Origin: Effrenium voratum
Lineage: Eukaryota; Sar; Dinophyceae; Suessiales; Symbiodiniaceae
Reading direction: 5' to 3'
NCBI GenBank assembly: GCA_963377175.1
Contig: CAUJNA010001611.1
Span: 1 to 64,000, forward strand
Length of the DNA stretch: 64,000 nucleotides
A model generated the notes under the pieces. It saw only the letters and a program-made list of their open reading frames with translations. It ran no database searches and was not told where the DNA came from. Position 1 is the stretch's first letter, and every line of letters begins with the position of its first letter. Shown here piece after piece: positions 49,851 through 62,000 of the stretch. The position numbers were made by a program, and so were the translations under genes.

Positions 49851-50960
49851 CTTGTAATCCTTGTGTCCTTTGTGCCCGTCCGTTGTGTCCTCTGCGTCCT
49901 CTATGTTCTTTGTGTCTTAGCCCTTTGTGTCCGTCTTTTGTGTCCTGTGTGTCCAATGTGTCCTTTGTGTTCTTTGCGTTATTTTTCGTCTGTGTCCTCT
50001 GTGTGACCTTTGTGTCGGCTGTGTCCTTTGTGTCATTTTTGTCCGTCCTTTGTCTCTTTTGTGCCCTCTGTGTCCATTGTGCTCTTGGTGCTCTTTGTGT
50101 CCCTCCGATGTGTCCTCTGCGTCCTCTACGTCCTCTGGGTCCTTTGTGTCTTCGGTGTCTTTTGCGTCCTCTGTGTTCTTTGTTTCTCTTGTGTCCCTTG
50201 TGCTCTTTGCGTCCCCTGTCCTCTCTGCTGTTTGTGTCGTTTGTAACATGCACCCTTTGTATCCATCCGTTGTCCTTTGTGTCCTTTGTCTTCGTCCCTT
50301 GTGTCCTCTTTGTGCCGTCTGTGTCGTTGTGCCCTTCAAGTCCGCCCTTTGTGTTCTTTGTGTCCTTTGTGTCCATCCTTTGCATCCTCTGTGTCCTGTG
50401 TGTTCTCTGTGTCTTGTGTGTATGTGTCCTCTGCGTCTTCTGTGTGCTTTGCGTCCTTTATGCCCTTTGAGTCCTTTGTGTCCTCTTTGTTCTTTGCGTC
50501 CTCTTTGTTCTTTGCGTCCTTTGTGTTCTGTGCGTCCGTTGTGTCCTGCGTGTCCTCTGTGTCCTCTGTGTCCTCTGTGTCCTCTGTGTCCTCTGTGTTC
50601 TGTGTCATGGTTGAAAAAAGTACAGGCCTTTCTTAGCCCCTGTAAAAGGGCGACACAAGGCGGCACCAAGGTCCAACAAAGGACTTGTTTTTTCTTACAA
50701 ACCCCCATGCGTGTGCTCTGTCTCCTCTGCGTCCTCTGTGTTGGTTACATGCTCTCGTCTGTGTCCTTTGTGTGCTTTGTGTCCTTTGTGTGCTTTGTGT
50801 CCTTTGTGTGCTTTGTGTCCTTTTGTGTGTGTGTGTGTGCGTGCGCTAATCTTTCTTGTGTCCTTTGTGTCCATGTGCTTCGTGCCTTTCGTGTTTGCGG
50901 ACTCTTTGTGTTGTGCTTGTGTCCTCGTTGTTTTCTTTTTTGTGTCCTTGTTGTGTCCTT
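49851..50960. repeat. TGTGTCC(TCT/TTT) minisatellite
   Basis: About 1.1 kb of variants of CTTTGTGTCCTCTGTGTCC, interrupted by about 110 unique bases (50610-50714). The plus strand is almost free of A. Open frames of 260 to 346 codons (Cys-Val-Leu on plus, Thr-Lys-Asp and Arg-Gly-His on minus) are repeat artefacts. Confidence 0.95.
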
Positions 50961-52384
50961 TTGCTAACCTATGTTTGTCCTTGTTGTGCCAGCTGGCTGG
51001 GTATGGCAGTTTCTCATGAGAGCACGGCTGGCATATAGCGGGCAAACAAGACTTGTTCTCCCGGCCTTTCTAAGTACTTCTTGAGCTCCAGATCGAAGCT
51101 CCCCAGGAAAGTCGAACCCATCATCCTTTGTTCATGTTCCACGACTCTGCCAAAAGGAAACATATCTGGGATGAAGACCAGGGCTCTTGAGATGCGTTGA
51201 CAACATGTCTCTTAAGGAAGGCTTTGTGCGCAGGAAGCCGAGGGCATACAATTCCTTTGGAGGCCCAGGAATTTACATGAACGACGGCCGAGCAGCTCAT
51301 GATGGTGGAGGCTCACCGACAGAGTGCATGATGTGGTTGGCATCTTGATTCTCGGATACACCTGCGCTGACCAGCCTTTATTTGTTGGAACCCGTGCTTA
51401 GAGGGCGCAAACAAACGGCCGATGTCCTTTTGGCTTCCCTCTGAACCGGGAACCCGTTTCAAGGCTTCTCTATTTTGGCCTGTCTTATTTCGGGAAAACT
51501 GTTTGGTTGGATTTAGAAAAGTAGAAGGAGAACCGCCAATTTGGGAGGTCCACTAAAAATAAGACACGCCCATTTTGAGACACAACAAAACATGTCTCCA
51601 GTTCCGTCGAGCAGCCATGCGCCAGTTGAACACGGCTTTGCCATCCTGGGAGTTGAAGTGAACCTCAAAGCAGCCGACAATGGATCCCGTTCATCTGACC
51701 AAAGAGTGTAACTGAGGGTCCCTGAAAAACCATTAGAACCATGGTTGCGTTCAAATAACTACCATTGTTCATCAATGAGGGTTGAACCCTAGGGGGGTTC
51801 ACCGCATTTCCCAAATCCACAGTAGATCAATTTACGAGTTAGTGTCCATTGAAACGATCACCGTCTGAGGTTCTGAAAAGGGAAATTTGGCTGAAACAAT
51901 CTGGTGCATCGGATGGGCCTTGAGAAACTCACCAAGGGTTCCACTTTTTGACTACCCCCACAATGACTTAAACCCAGTGGGTCATGTACCCCAAAAAGGG
52001 AACCCCTGGGTAGTCTATTTGCAGGTGGTCAAAAAATAGAACCCTGCGCCAAGCAGCATCTGTCTCTTGATATGCGCTGTACTGACCCTCATATTCCTTG
52101 CAGTCCAGCTGAGTCTTGATCTGCACGTTCGTGGATTCTTCGTTCCTCGGCTGCGGCTCGCAAAGCCCACTTACATGACTGTCAACTAAGCGTCAGTGTG
52201 TTGCCAACTGAGATTGCATTTTGGTGAGTGGTGACTTGCTGGGTGTGACTGGTGAGCAATCATCTCCTAATGGTGACTCGCTGGGTGTGACTCGTGTATT
52301 CAAATCCCCTGTACTTTTGTAGATGACAGCGGTGTCTTTTTTGAGGGTACCCCTTTTATAAAACCAAGTTGAGGGGGTCCAACC

Positions 52385-52386
<2 letters not shown>

Positions 52387-52417
<31 letters not shown>
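52387..52417. repeat. Poly-T homopolymer
   Basis: An uninterrupted run of about 31 T followed by A6. This could be the complement of a poly-A tail of a minus-strand retrocopy, but no coding sequence ends beside it. Confidence 0.9.
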
Positions 52418-52423
<6 letters not shown>

Positions 52424-53871
52424 TGCCATCCGTTGCTCACATCGAGTACTTTTCGTCGCGCCGAATCCGAGCAGCATCAGCTTCACGCCGCTGGCGGCCC
52501 ATATCACCAGACGAACTTCGAGCCTTCGCATGTGGTTACCCCCAATGCTCCCACCGCGCCCTCAAGAGAAATGCTGAAGTGAAGCACTCCTCCTTGAAAA
52601 AATAATGTAAACATGGAAACTATGAAGGATGCGCTGATTTTGCTGAGTGGGACGCTCTGTCTGGGGCGGTCTGGCCAGAGTCGACGGCTTCACAGAGGAG
52701 GCATCGGCCGAGTCAATCATCTCCACCCACCTTGAGACATTCCAAGCTGAACACGTGATGCTGCGCGGTGCTTTTACTTTCCTCGAGTGGGGCTGGGAGT
52801 CACCCAAATTCAAACGGGGGGGTCTGTCTTTCGGCTTGCAAGGACGCTTCGGGATTGGGCGGCTCCGGTTCACAGTGGAGGCAAAGTCAAAGCCACGCAG
52901 AACATGCGCTGGAACGTCGGGCAAAGCGACATCGCCGTGTGGCCGATGCTCAAATTCCATCAAATTCCAAAAGAAGGATATGTGAGTCAAATTGAAACCA
53001 CCAAACCGCAGGTTCAATCGTCCTTTCCATTCACCAGGCCCCATTTTGGGGGTTCATTGACCAGCCCCAGGCCCTCGCGAACGGCGCGGCTAAGGCGGCC
53101 GCATCTCGATGCTCCCGCGATTGGTCCCTGGATATTCCGAAGAATACAAGGGCCTGGCCATGAGCTTCAATCCAAGCGAAAACTGCGAGGAAAACTGGAG
53201 AACACCCCAAAAAAACGTGGGCGGGGTGTCCTTTGGAGCTCCCTTGAAAACCTAGCACCCAGAAGGGTACCATCAAAGAACGGGGCACCTTCCAACACCC
53301 ATCCCAAAACATGTGGTATTGCCACGTCAGACTCCACGCGTTCAACGCGCCACGCATCTACGCGTTAGTCGGAACCTGCTCGATGAGTCCCAGCCTATTC
53401 TCGATCGGCACCAGTTGAAGCCTACCAAGAACATCGAAACTGCTCAGACAGTCAAGGTTCCCTCATGTCAGTTTCCCTCTAATTGGTGGTTTGGATTGGT
53501 GGTTTGGATTGGTGGTTAAGGAGGGGTGTCCCATCTACCCGCTATAAGAACCAGGGGTTCATCCCCAAACCAGCAATCCAAACCACCAATTAGGGGTCAC
53601 CTGATAATGGGGAGCGTCATGAACACCGAGTCACTTTCAAAACCTGGTACTAAGGGGATACTAAGGGACCCAAAAGGGCAGATATCCGCGCCGATTTATC
53701 GCTGGGATTGTCCCTTAACCCGCACTTCCCCGGGCTTTGAAGGTGACGCAGTCCTTGGGCCGATTCAAGTGACACCAAAAGAAACCAATGGTGCGAAACT
53801 GAAAAAATCCGCCCAAAAGGAAGCTGGAGAACCGTCCTGTTCGCGCACATTCAACTGAGTGTCAAGCATGG

Positions 53872-53966
53872 GGCTGTTCCCCTCCAAAAGTGACGAATCC
53901 CCACTAGAACCAGCGACACCCCCATATTAACAAACAGGGGCTTATTAATCCGGGGTCAACATTAAG
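53872..53966 (+). repeat. Dispersed repeat family B, copy 3
   Basis: TTCCCCTCCAAAAGTGACGA, CCCCACTAGAACCAGCGACA and TTAATCCGGGGTCAACATTA in the same order as the copy at 40716, and the right half as at 23640. Confidence 0.55.
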
Positions 53967-54873
53967 TTGCCAAGACAGCGAGACTGCCACCAGTCCTGTT
54001 CACCTCCTGCCAATGTCGGGAGTGCCATCGATCTTCCAAATCGATCACTGTACCTGGCCAAAGAGGCCCCCCCAAAAAATACCTGCGCAGCTTCCGGCTT
54101 GCCAATCTCACGGAGTCAACAATGATTCATGAGGTGGATATGACGCCTGGTTTCAAGGAAAAGGGGCTACACTACACATTATGTGCAGCCAGAACAGGTC
54201 AACGCGGGAAGTTATGAACGACATGCATTCATTAACTCATTCCCTTCTACAAGTGTTTGAGGCAACACGGGCCACTCAGGCCCACAAAATGATCGCTGAG
54301 TCCCGATCTGCAAGAATTTCCCTGGTGACAATTGACTGCGCTGTGGGTAGATGCCAGTTTATAGCGTTCCTTGCCTACAACACTTACAGTCTTGATTCAC
54401 CTGGTCTGACCACTCTGAGGTTGATGGGTGTAGAAGTCTCTGGGATTGTGCACAAGCAAAGTTATTTCAGTCCCACGCTCCATTTTTTTAAGTGGAGTTC
54501 GGGAGAGTTCCGAACTTACTCGCAGGTTTCTGAACAAAAACAATGATCACCCAAAATGCGTGGTTTCCAGTTGGTTTTCCTGATGCCAAACGGATGTCTC
54601 GTTTTTGAGGGTACCCCTTTGGTTGGATTTTGTTCGGGAAACCAAAAGGAGGGGGTCCGAATCCCTGTTTTCAGACAACCCCAAATGAGAAAATCCGTGG
54701 TTTCCCTTTGAATCAACCAACTTGCTGGCTCTCCGCAGGGAATGAAAAGTGGCATCACCCAAACTTGTTTAATTTACTTGGATTCCTTTGAGAGAGTCCC
54801 CAAAACCGGTTCCCCCCATTGAGAAGAAGTTAATTTCCCTATTGCACCACCAAGCCAATGGGAACACCTCACC

Positions 54874-54947
54874 CCGCACCCCCGCCGTCCGGCACCTCCG
54901 ATCACCCGATCCGAGAGCGCCAGGTCCTCGAGGGATTTCACGGTGAC
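54874..54947 (-). CDS. Ferlin-like exon: end of C2 domain
   Basis: Begins after GCGCGAG, reads VTVKSLEDLALSDRVIGGAG and ends before GTGAGG (donor). Joined in phase to the exon ending RLE at 55562, it gives the standard last C2 strands (L-V-V-x-D-x-D-x-x-x-x-D-x-I-G). This is the most downstream exon I can place. Confidence 0.7.
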
Positions 54948-55992
54948 CTCGCGCGATCGAGCGAGAGGGCGAATTTCCCCCTGGAAGACATGGGTGGAAT
55001 CGTTTTGGCTGCTTGGCCGGTTGATTCGTTGGCTGGTTGGGTTTTGTTGGTCGGTTTGGTTGGTAAGTTCGTTTGGTGGTCTTTTTGGGAGGGTAGCTGA
55101 ACAAAGGACAATTGCGGGACAAACCATCATCTCGGGGCCCCCTATTTGGAACAGGAAAGCAGTGACAAGCTGGAGGTCTTTCCCGGTTGGCCCCTAGCGG
55201 GAAAAACCGGCGCGAGGGCTTGATGAAAAGTGCGTCCCAAAAGAAAACCATCAGTTGGATTGTTCATTTCGGGGTAGCAGCGGGCACTGACGCCGGAAGA
55301 TTCACAGGTTCTTAGTGGCAAGGCTGCAGTGTCCAGCGGGTTTGTTTAACCATGCTTCTTTGTTTCCTGAGGGTGGAAAAGAAAAAGTGCGAGAAACACG
55401 AGGAATGGGTGGGAATTCCCTATGAAGCACACGGGGCTCTGAGAGCTCCCGGCGTCTCTGGTAGCTGAAAGGAAGAAGGGGGGTGCTTTCAGCTCAAATG
55501 GCTCAAAATGCTCCGGGCCCCATCCTGCATTAAAACAGTATCCATTTGTTCGCCAGAGCACCTCCAACCGAGAATCGTGAGGAAATTGAATGTCGCGGGC
55601 TTCGATTCGATGAAAGTCCGGTGTGTTGGTCTGCATTTGACACATATTCCTCATGGAGATCGAGTGCTCCCCCACTTGGATGTCCAAGTATGGGTTGGGC
55701 AGTCCGCTGCCCGCGTCGATGCACACGGCTTTCACAAAGTAGAGCCGGGCGCGGATCCGTGGAGGAATGTGCTCGGGGTCCCGGTAGCGCTCGAACATGG
55801 CGTCATTGGAGAAGGCGAAGCTGTTCAGCGTGGGATCCAGCCCAAAGGAGGACTTCAACCTCCAGTCCTGGTCGGACACACCGTCAACCACTGTTTCAAC
55901 CACCCTCTTTGGGGTTAACACCCCAAAGAGGGAAACCCAAGGTTTGCGTGTTGCTTTCTTTTTGGCTTCTTTGTTTGCTTGTTTGCTTGCTC

Positions 55993-56038
<46 letters not shown>

Positions 56039-59000
56039 TTCGTTTGTTTGAACCCCTTAACCCATTGTCCTCCGAGGCCTGGTCCCCTTCGTCCACCTCA
56101 CTAACTGTTCCCCCCACGGCCAGCGCTGCACCTGACATCTCCCCCGTGGTGGAGACGTCGTCGTCGTCGTCCATGTCGCCATCGTCAGAGTCCTTCCCGG
56201 TGCCATCCCAGCCATCCACGAGCTTGAACTCACACTTCACAAAGCCAAAGCTCTCACCTAGGGTGATGCTGACAAGAGCAAGCAGGCGAAGATCTGACAA
56301 ATTGGGGGAGGGGGGGGAGCTCAAGTGTCCGGAAGTTGAAACGACCCCGGCCTGGGCGGTAGTTCCAGTCACGGGTGTCGTGCCGAGGAAGCACGTCCTG
56401 GTTCCTGCTGAGGCGAAGGGACTTGAACCAAAAGTCGCTCTGAAAGAGCTCATCGCTGCAATCCTCCAACTTGCCCTGCACGGCCTTCCGGGCTTGGACT
56501 GACTTCACCATCGCCCCCGGCCGCGGGGAGAACGAGGCCGGCTGCTGCATGTTCAGGCTCCGGCAGGGCATGGTGGGAGCCGGCCGGCGCAGCCCCTCCC
56601 GCAGGGGCTGCGGCAACCCGGCGGGGTCGATGAAGGGCTCATCTGCGTCGACGATGGGCGGCCGCGGCTCCTCCTTGCGCCGCCTCTCCATCTCCCTCCG
56701 CAGCTCTTCGTCGCTCGACTGCTGGAATTTCTCCTCAGGCAAGGAATTTGGGCCTTGACGTGATTCCTCCCCGGTCACAGCTCCCTTTGTCCAAAAAGAG
56801 TTGGCCCGAGCCGCAAGGCAACGGTCTTCCCTCACAGCCCAGTTCCATGTTCAACCATGGGTGTCCTTTTTGAGGAAAAATAGATGGGGTTCCCTGCTAG
56901 TTGCTTGAACCACGTAAACCAGGGCCCTCTAGTTTTCAACCAAATCAACCAAGGACGCCGTTCAACCCACTCCTTGTCGACCGCTCTGTCCTGGGACTTC
57001 CTGGCCAGCTGCGCAATGTGCGCCTGCTGGGCCTCGTAGGACTTGCTCAAAGTCACGCCCTCCAACCAACAGCAAGGCAGCTTGTCCTGGGCCCAACCGG
57101 ATGGTCTCACTGGCCCATGGTGGTGCTCCCTGTGGTTTCAAAGGGAAAATCGCCCCAAAAAAAGCACGCCCACCCCCCCACAACACACAGTCTCCTTTGA
57201 CGGGTTGAGGAAAACCAAAAGTCAACCAAATCTCCATTTGGCTGTGTCATGTTTCAGGGGACCCCACTGTGGGGTTGCTCACTTTCCGGGAGACCAACAG
57301 GAAACCACTACCTTCGGGGCTCCGAAACCCAAAAAGAAGACACACCCATTTTGCCCCAAAGACTTGACGTTTGCACTTCTTGGCCGCTCTCCTCCAAGGT
57401 GACCAGCACCTCCCCCACAGAGTACGCGCCGTAGCCCACCGAGGCCCCCATGGAGCTGGGGGGTTGCGTGACGCGGATCACCAAGTAGGGCTCCAGCAGC
57501 CCCTTCTCCGGCAGGAAGCAGTGCAGCTTCCCCGCCTGCAAAAAGTCGAAGTTCATGGCCTGGCCCAGGCAACAACCGGAAGCCGGTTGCTCACCCAGGG
57601 TTGCGCAGGTTTTAGTCTTTGTTCCATTTACCAACCGGCCATATTCGGTCCATGTTTTTGAGCCACGGCCATATTTGTCTGGCCACCCTTTGAAAGCCAA
57701 GCTGGAGGACTCTGTTCCCGGATTTCTCGAGTCGGATTTTTGCATCCCCTCCTCCGTGCCCAGAGATTTCGCGTTCGAGATCCAGGGCTTCATCTTCTTG
57801 TTGTGATCCATGTGATGCCCCTCCCCGAGGCGGAACTCCAAGCTCCGGCGCTTGGGGTCTGCGCCTGAGCGAGTGCGCGAGCCATCGCGCGAGCGATCGC
57901 GCGAAGGATCTCTGTGCTGAAAGCTGTTGTTTCCAAGTCACATTCCAGGAAAAGCATATGTGGCCTTTACAAACGCAGGGGGGGAAACAAAAACCTTGGA
58001 AGCAAAACAAAACGGGGAAAAAAGATGGGCGACAAATGGGCTTGGGGCCCACCAATCGATGTTTTGGATCGCTCCGCCTGTGCCCGACTCCAAGAAGGAG
58101 CTCACCTCCACCGAGACCACGGGATTGGAGATGTGCACGGTGCCCCCCGCCGCGCCCAGCGACTGGAGCCGCGGGATGGGCAGCATGTCCCGAAGGCCCA
58201 GCAGCGAGAAGTGGAGGGTGGCCCGCCGCAGCCGGCAAAAGCTCATCCTTGGGGCTCGAGTATCCCAACATCTGGGGGGCTCGTGCTTTTTTCTTCTTTT
58301 TTTTTTCTACGGGAGCCCCCTAAAACTGCGGGGTTTGCTGTTGGCTTCCTTTAAACCAACAATCCGAAAGGGGCTCCCTATTTTGAGACAGACCCATGTC
58401 CAAACAACAGCCCTAACATGTACTGAAAAAGATCGCCTGTTGTTCTGCTCAAATCCGAGTTGTGCAAAACAAAGACCTGGTCCAGCCCATGGTATTAACA
58501 AGCATACGGGGGTTCCTGTTGTTGAAGACACCCCAAGAATGTGTGACCCCTTCTGCAAACAAAGAAGTTCCGTTTTCGCTTGTAGGAAACACTCATTCTG
58601 GTTTCACCCAGCGAGAATGCCTGTAAAGCCCAGTTCTCCTTGTATTTTCAGGGTGCCTGGCAGCAAAAAATCCAGGGGAACCCTCTAAGCGTCCATAGCC
58701 CATGGGCTCCGCCCACAGCCGCCCCTGCCTACTGAAGGTCTCGGGCGGCTCGGGCCACATGCCTCTCGGCGCCAGCGGCGGCTCGTGGCGGTGCTTGAAG
58801 AGCATCAGCTCGAAGGCGATCAGAACGGAGCCCACGTGCTGGCCCCCACCTCCGGAGAAAAAACAGGTGAGCCATGCCTACCGGGGCATGGTTCCCTTAA
58901 CAGGATGGATCCTTACCAGGATGACCATCCTATTGGGTAACCCTAGAAGAAGGGGAACATGTTTTTTGTGGTGTTAGGCTGATGTTCCACTGTGCCAGCT

Positions 59001-62000
59001 TGTTTTTGGGCTTCACCGACGTCTGGGTTGTGCCGAACTTCCACGCCTTGGTCTCCGAAAAGCTTGATCCACTGGGGCGTGAGGTGGTAGGGCTCCCACC
59101 GCCCACCCTCGTCCTTCCTACGCATGTGCGAGTAGACGCACACGGCCTGCGCCAAAGCCAGGGTCGAGGAGGCAATACCCCGCGGCAAACTAGGCGCTTT
59201 AAACACCTGCTGAGAAGAAACAGCCTCATGGTGTTTCTTTTCTTTCAGGCTTTCCAGAGGAATTGATTGCACCAGGTAGTGTTGTCACCCCCCCCTCCCC
59301 CAAAACAAAAAAAGGAAATAAAAAATAAAAATAAAAAAGAACCGCTCCCAGAACAAAAAGATATCATTGAAACAAAACACGCTCCCAAAGGCGAAAAAAA
59401 ATGAAAACACGGCGCCTTCCCCAGGTCGGTGTTGGTCACTTGCCCGCCCTGCCAGAGGCTCACCGTCACGGGCTCCGTGGCCGGCGCCTCTCGGGTGGAG
59501 TCCGAGCACAGCAGAATCTTCAGCTCCACCGGCTGCATCCACTGGGGCCTGACCAAATCGACGGGACCCCAGTGGCAGGTCAGGATCAAACCCAGATCAA
59601 ATCGTCCTAGTCCCGCGGCCGCAGCTATGTATGGTTGGGACTGTCCCTTACTAACGTTCGTCTACCCGAGTTTTGAGTGTGACTCAGTGGGGTCAAAACC
59701 TAAAAACGCACCAACCGAAAATGGAGCACTAGGAAAAGGGATCAAACCCACCAGCGCACAAAGAAAAAAGTGCCGTCCAAGCTTGGGCCATAGTTTTGAC
59801 CCTACAAACCTCGGCCTGATACTTGTGAAGCACGTCCATCGCCGCTGGCTTCCTTTGCCCCTTGACATCAAACGAAAACTTCAAAGTGCCAAAACCGGTG
59901 ATGTGTTTGAACCACAACAAAAGGAAAGGTCTCATTCGCATGATCGCTTCTCCGGCGAAACCACAGGACGACTGCGATGTTCCGGCCAAAGAAGGCCCAC
60001 CAGTCCCCCCCACCCCCCCTCCCACCTCATGCCATGGACACTTAAGAGTCTATTTGGCCGCCTGGAACCCTAAAAAACATACACTACATGAAGCAGCCTG
60101 CAAAATCGACCCCATGTCCATCATATTCCCCCCCCCCCCTCTGCCGGCGACACCCCCCCCCCCCCCCATCCCCCAGCCTGGGCCCGGGCACCGCCTCGGT
60201 GCGCTTGGAGGTGCCACCGCAGCTCACCGTCAGCCCGATGTCCCCGGCCTCCGCGTCGTGGCGCAGGGCGCTGTGCTGCAGCCGCCGCGCGCCGAAGCAG
60301 TAGGCCCGCAGCAGGTACACCATGGGCTTCACCGGCTTCCGCACGCACCGCGCCTCAGGAAACCCAGGATTCTTTTTGGTTTGGAGGTGAAGCTGAATCG
60401 AAAACGTGAGTTGACTTGGTGGCTTCAACTCAAATTCAAAACAAACAAACAAACAAACAAACAACACAACACAACACAACACAACACAACACAGCACAGC
60501 ACAACACAACACAACACAACACAACACAAACAAGGTCCCCGCCACAAAATGCTACAACTGCAAGTAGCAAGAGCTTTGCATTTGGGAACCGTGAACGCTG
60601 ATGTCACACACACCCAAATTGACCTTGAGGCCAACAGCACCCTGTCCATACCAAAAAAGCACCCTGCCACTGCCACAGCACCGTGCTAGGCACCCTGCCA
60701 GAATTCCTAGTCACACCCAGCAACCTGCAAGCGTACTTGCCAGCACCCCGCAATGCTCCGTGCAACTCCAGCCAGGATTGTACGTTGCACTCAAAACCGT
60801 CAAGCCTTCAGCCATCTCAAAAAAGAAATGGAGGTCCAAATCTGCATTTGAAACATACCCGAACCAGAAAGCAGAGCTAACGGGTACCAAAAAGGCTGCC
60901 GAGCCACGTCATCCGCATTCTTGCGCGTGGTCTTCACAGCCAGCAGAATGGATGGGCTGAACCCGTCCTTCACAGCCTGCCAAGGTTTGCGTTGCCCTCC
61001 GGTTGTGGCTGATTTGTGTGGGGCGTTCATGTTTTTCACCCTTCTCGTCCCTCCCAAAACAAACCCCAAAAAATAAAACACACCCTCCCCCCAAAAAAGC
61101 AAGAGATGTGTCACTCTCAACATGAGAGTAAAGCCCCCCAACAATCTTCCCGACACTCCTGCAGCGGGATGGAGCGCGGCTTCACCGGCTCGTAGGGGTC
61201 GCACTCCGGGAACTCGGAGATGCTGCACTTGGTGCTGGCCACGCGCTGAGGGCCTCAACCAAAAGCTGGAGCCGGGCCAGGGGCTTCCACTGAGAAGAAA
61301 CCACCTCAGGCCTTCTCTGCGTTTTTTTATTTTGGATTATTTTTGCTTGTTTTGTTCTTTTTTGGTCTTGTTGTTTCCTTCGATTCAACTAGGGTTTCCC
61401 ACAGGTTTCGGAGAGGTTGTTTTTGACACAAAATGTAAGCAAACCCTGCCTTGCAAGTACCCGGAGGTGAACAAGGTGATGGTGAGGCAGGGCTGCGATT
61501 GCCGGTCTTCCTGAGCTCCAAAGCCCCTTGCCAGCTGTCGGTGTCTCTCAAAGTCGTCGAATTGGCTGTTTCTCAAAATTGGGGGCTTATCTAGCTGGTG
61601 TCCGTTCCCTCTAAAGCCCAACTGGGGCCCCCTATTTTGGAACATGCTTGGCTTGTGGGTCTCCTTTCGATCCAACCGAACGGGGTCCGAAACCATGAGA
61701 AACGCCCGCCTTGGCACCCGCAGGCCAAGGCTCAGGAGTCATCTGGACCAGTGTCTCCACCCGCCCCGCTCGCTCGCTGAAGCTAAACGTCTGCATGCCC
61801 AGCGCATCTCCTGCGGTCTTTCTCCAAGTAACCCTTTGACTTGTTAAACACATGACAAGCCAGAAGTCAACATCATGGTAATCTAGTAATCACTACGAAT
61901 ATGGTACACCAGCATACACCAACATGGGTAAGACACCAGCCGTCAATCTCGCACAACACTTTCCCCTCTTTATTAGAAGCTAGGACTCCTATAGCTTCCA

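Larger units (their letters stand above)
50961..54870. other. Gene-poor interval
   Basis: Poly-T run at 52387-52417 and a family B copy at 53872. Segments GAGGGTACCCCTTT recur at 52344 and 54608, marking another short dispersed repeat. Plus-strand frames at 52660-52790 (GLARVDGFTEEASAESIIST) and 54181-54546 have some protein character but no recognised domain or clear splice context. Further 3' exons of the ferlin gene could lie here but were not identified. Confidence 0.4.

Noticed and set aside
49664..50967. Long Cys/Val/Leu-rich and Thr/Lys/Asp-rich open frames
   Set aside because: They translate the TGTGTCC minisatellite and have no domain character.
52387..52417. Poly-T run as the tail of a processed pseudogene
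   Set aside because: No coding or pseudogene sequence is found next to it in the required orientation.
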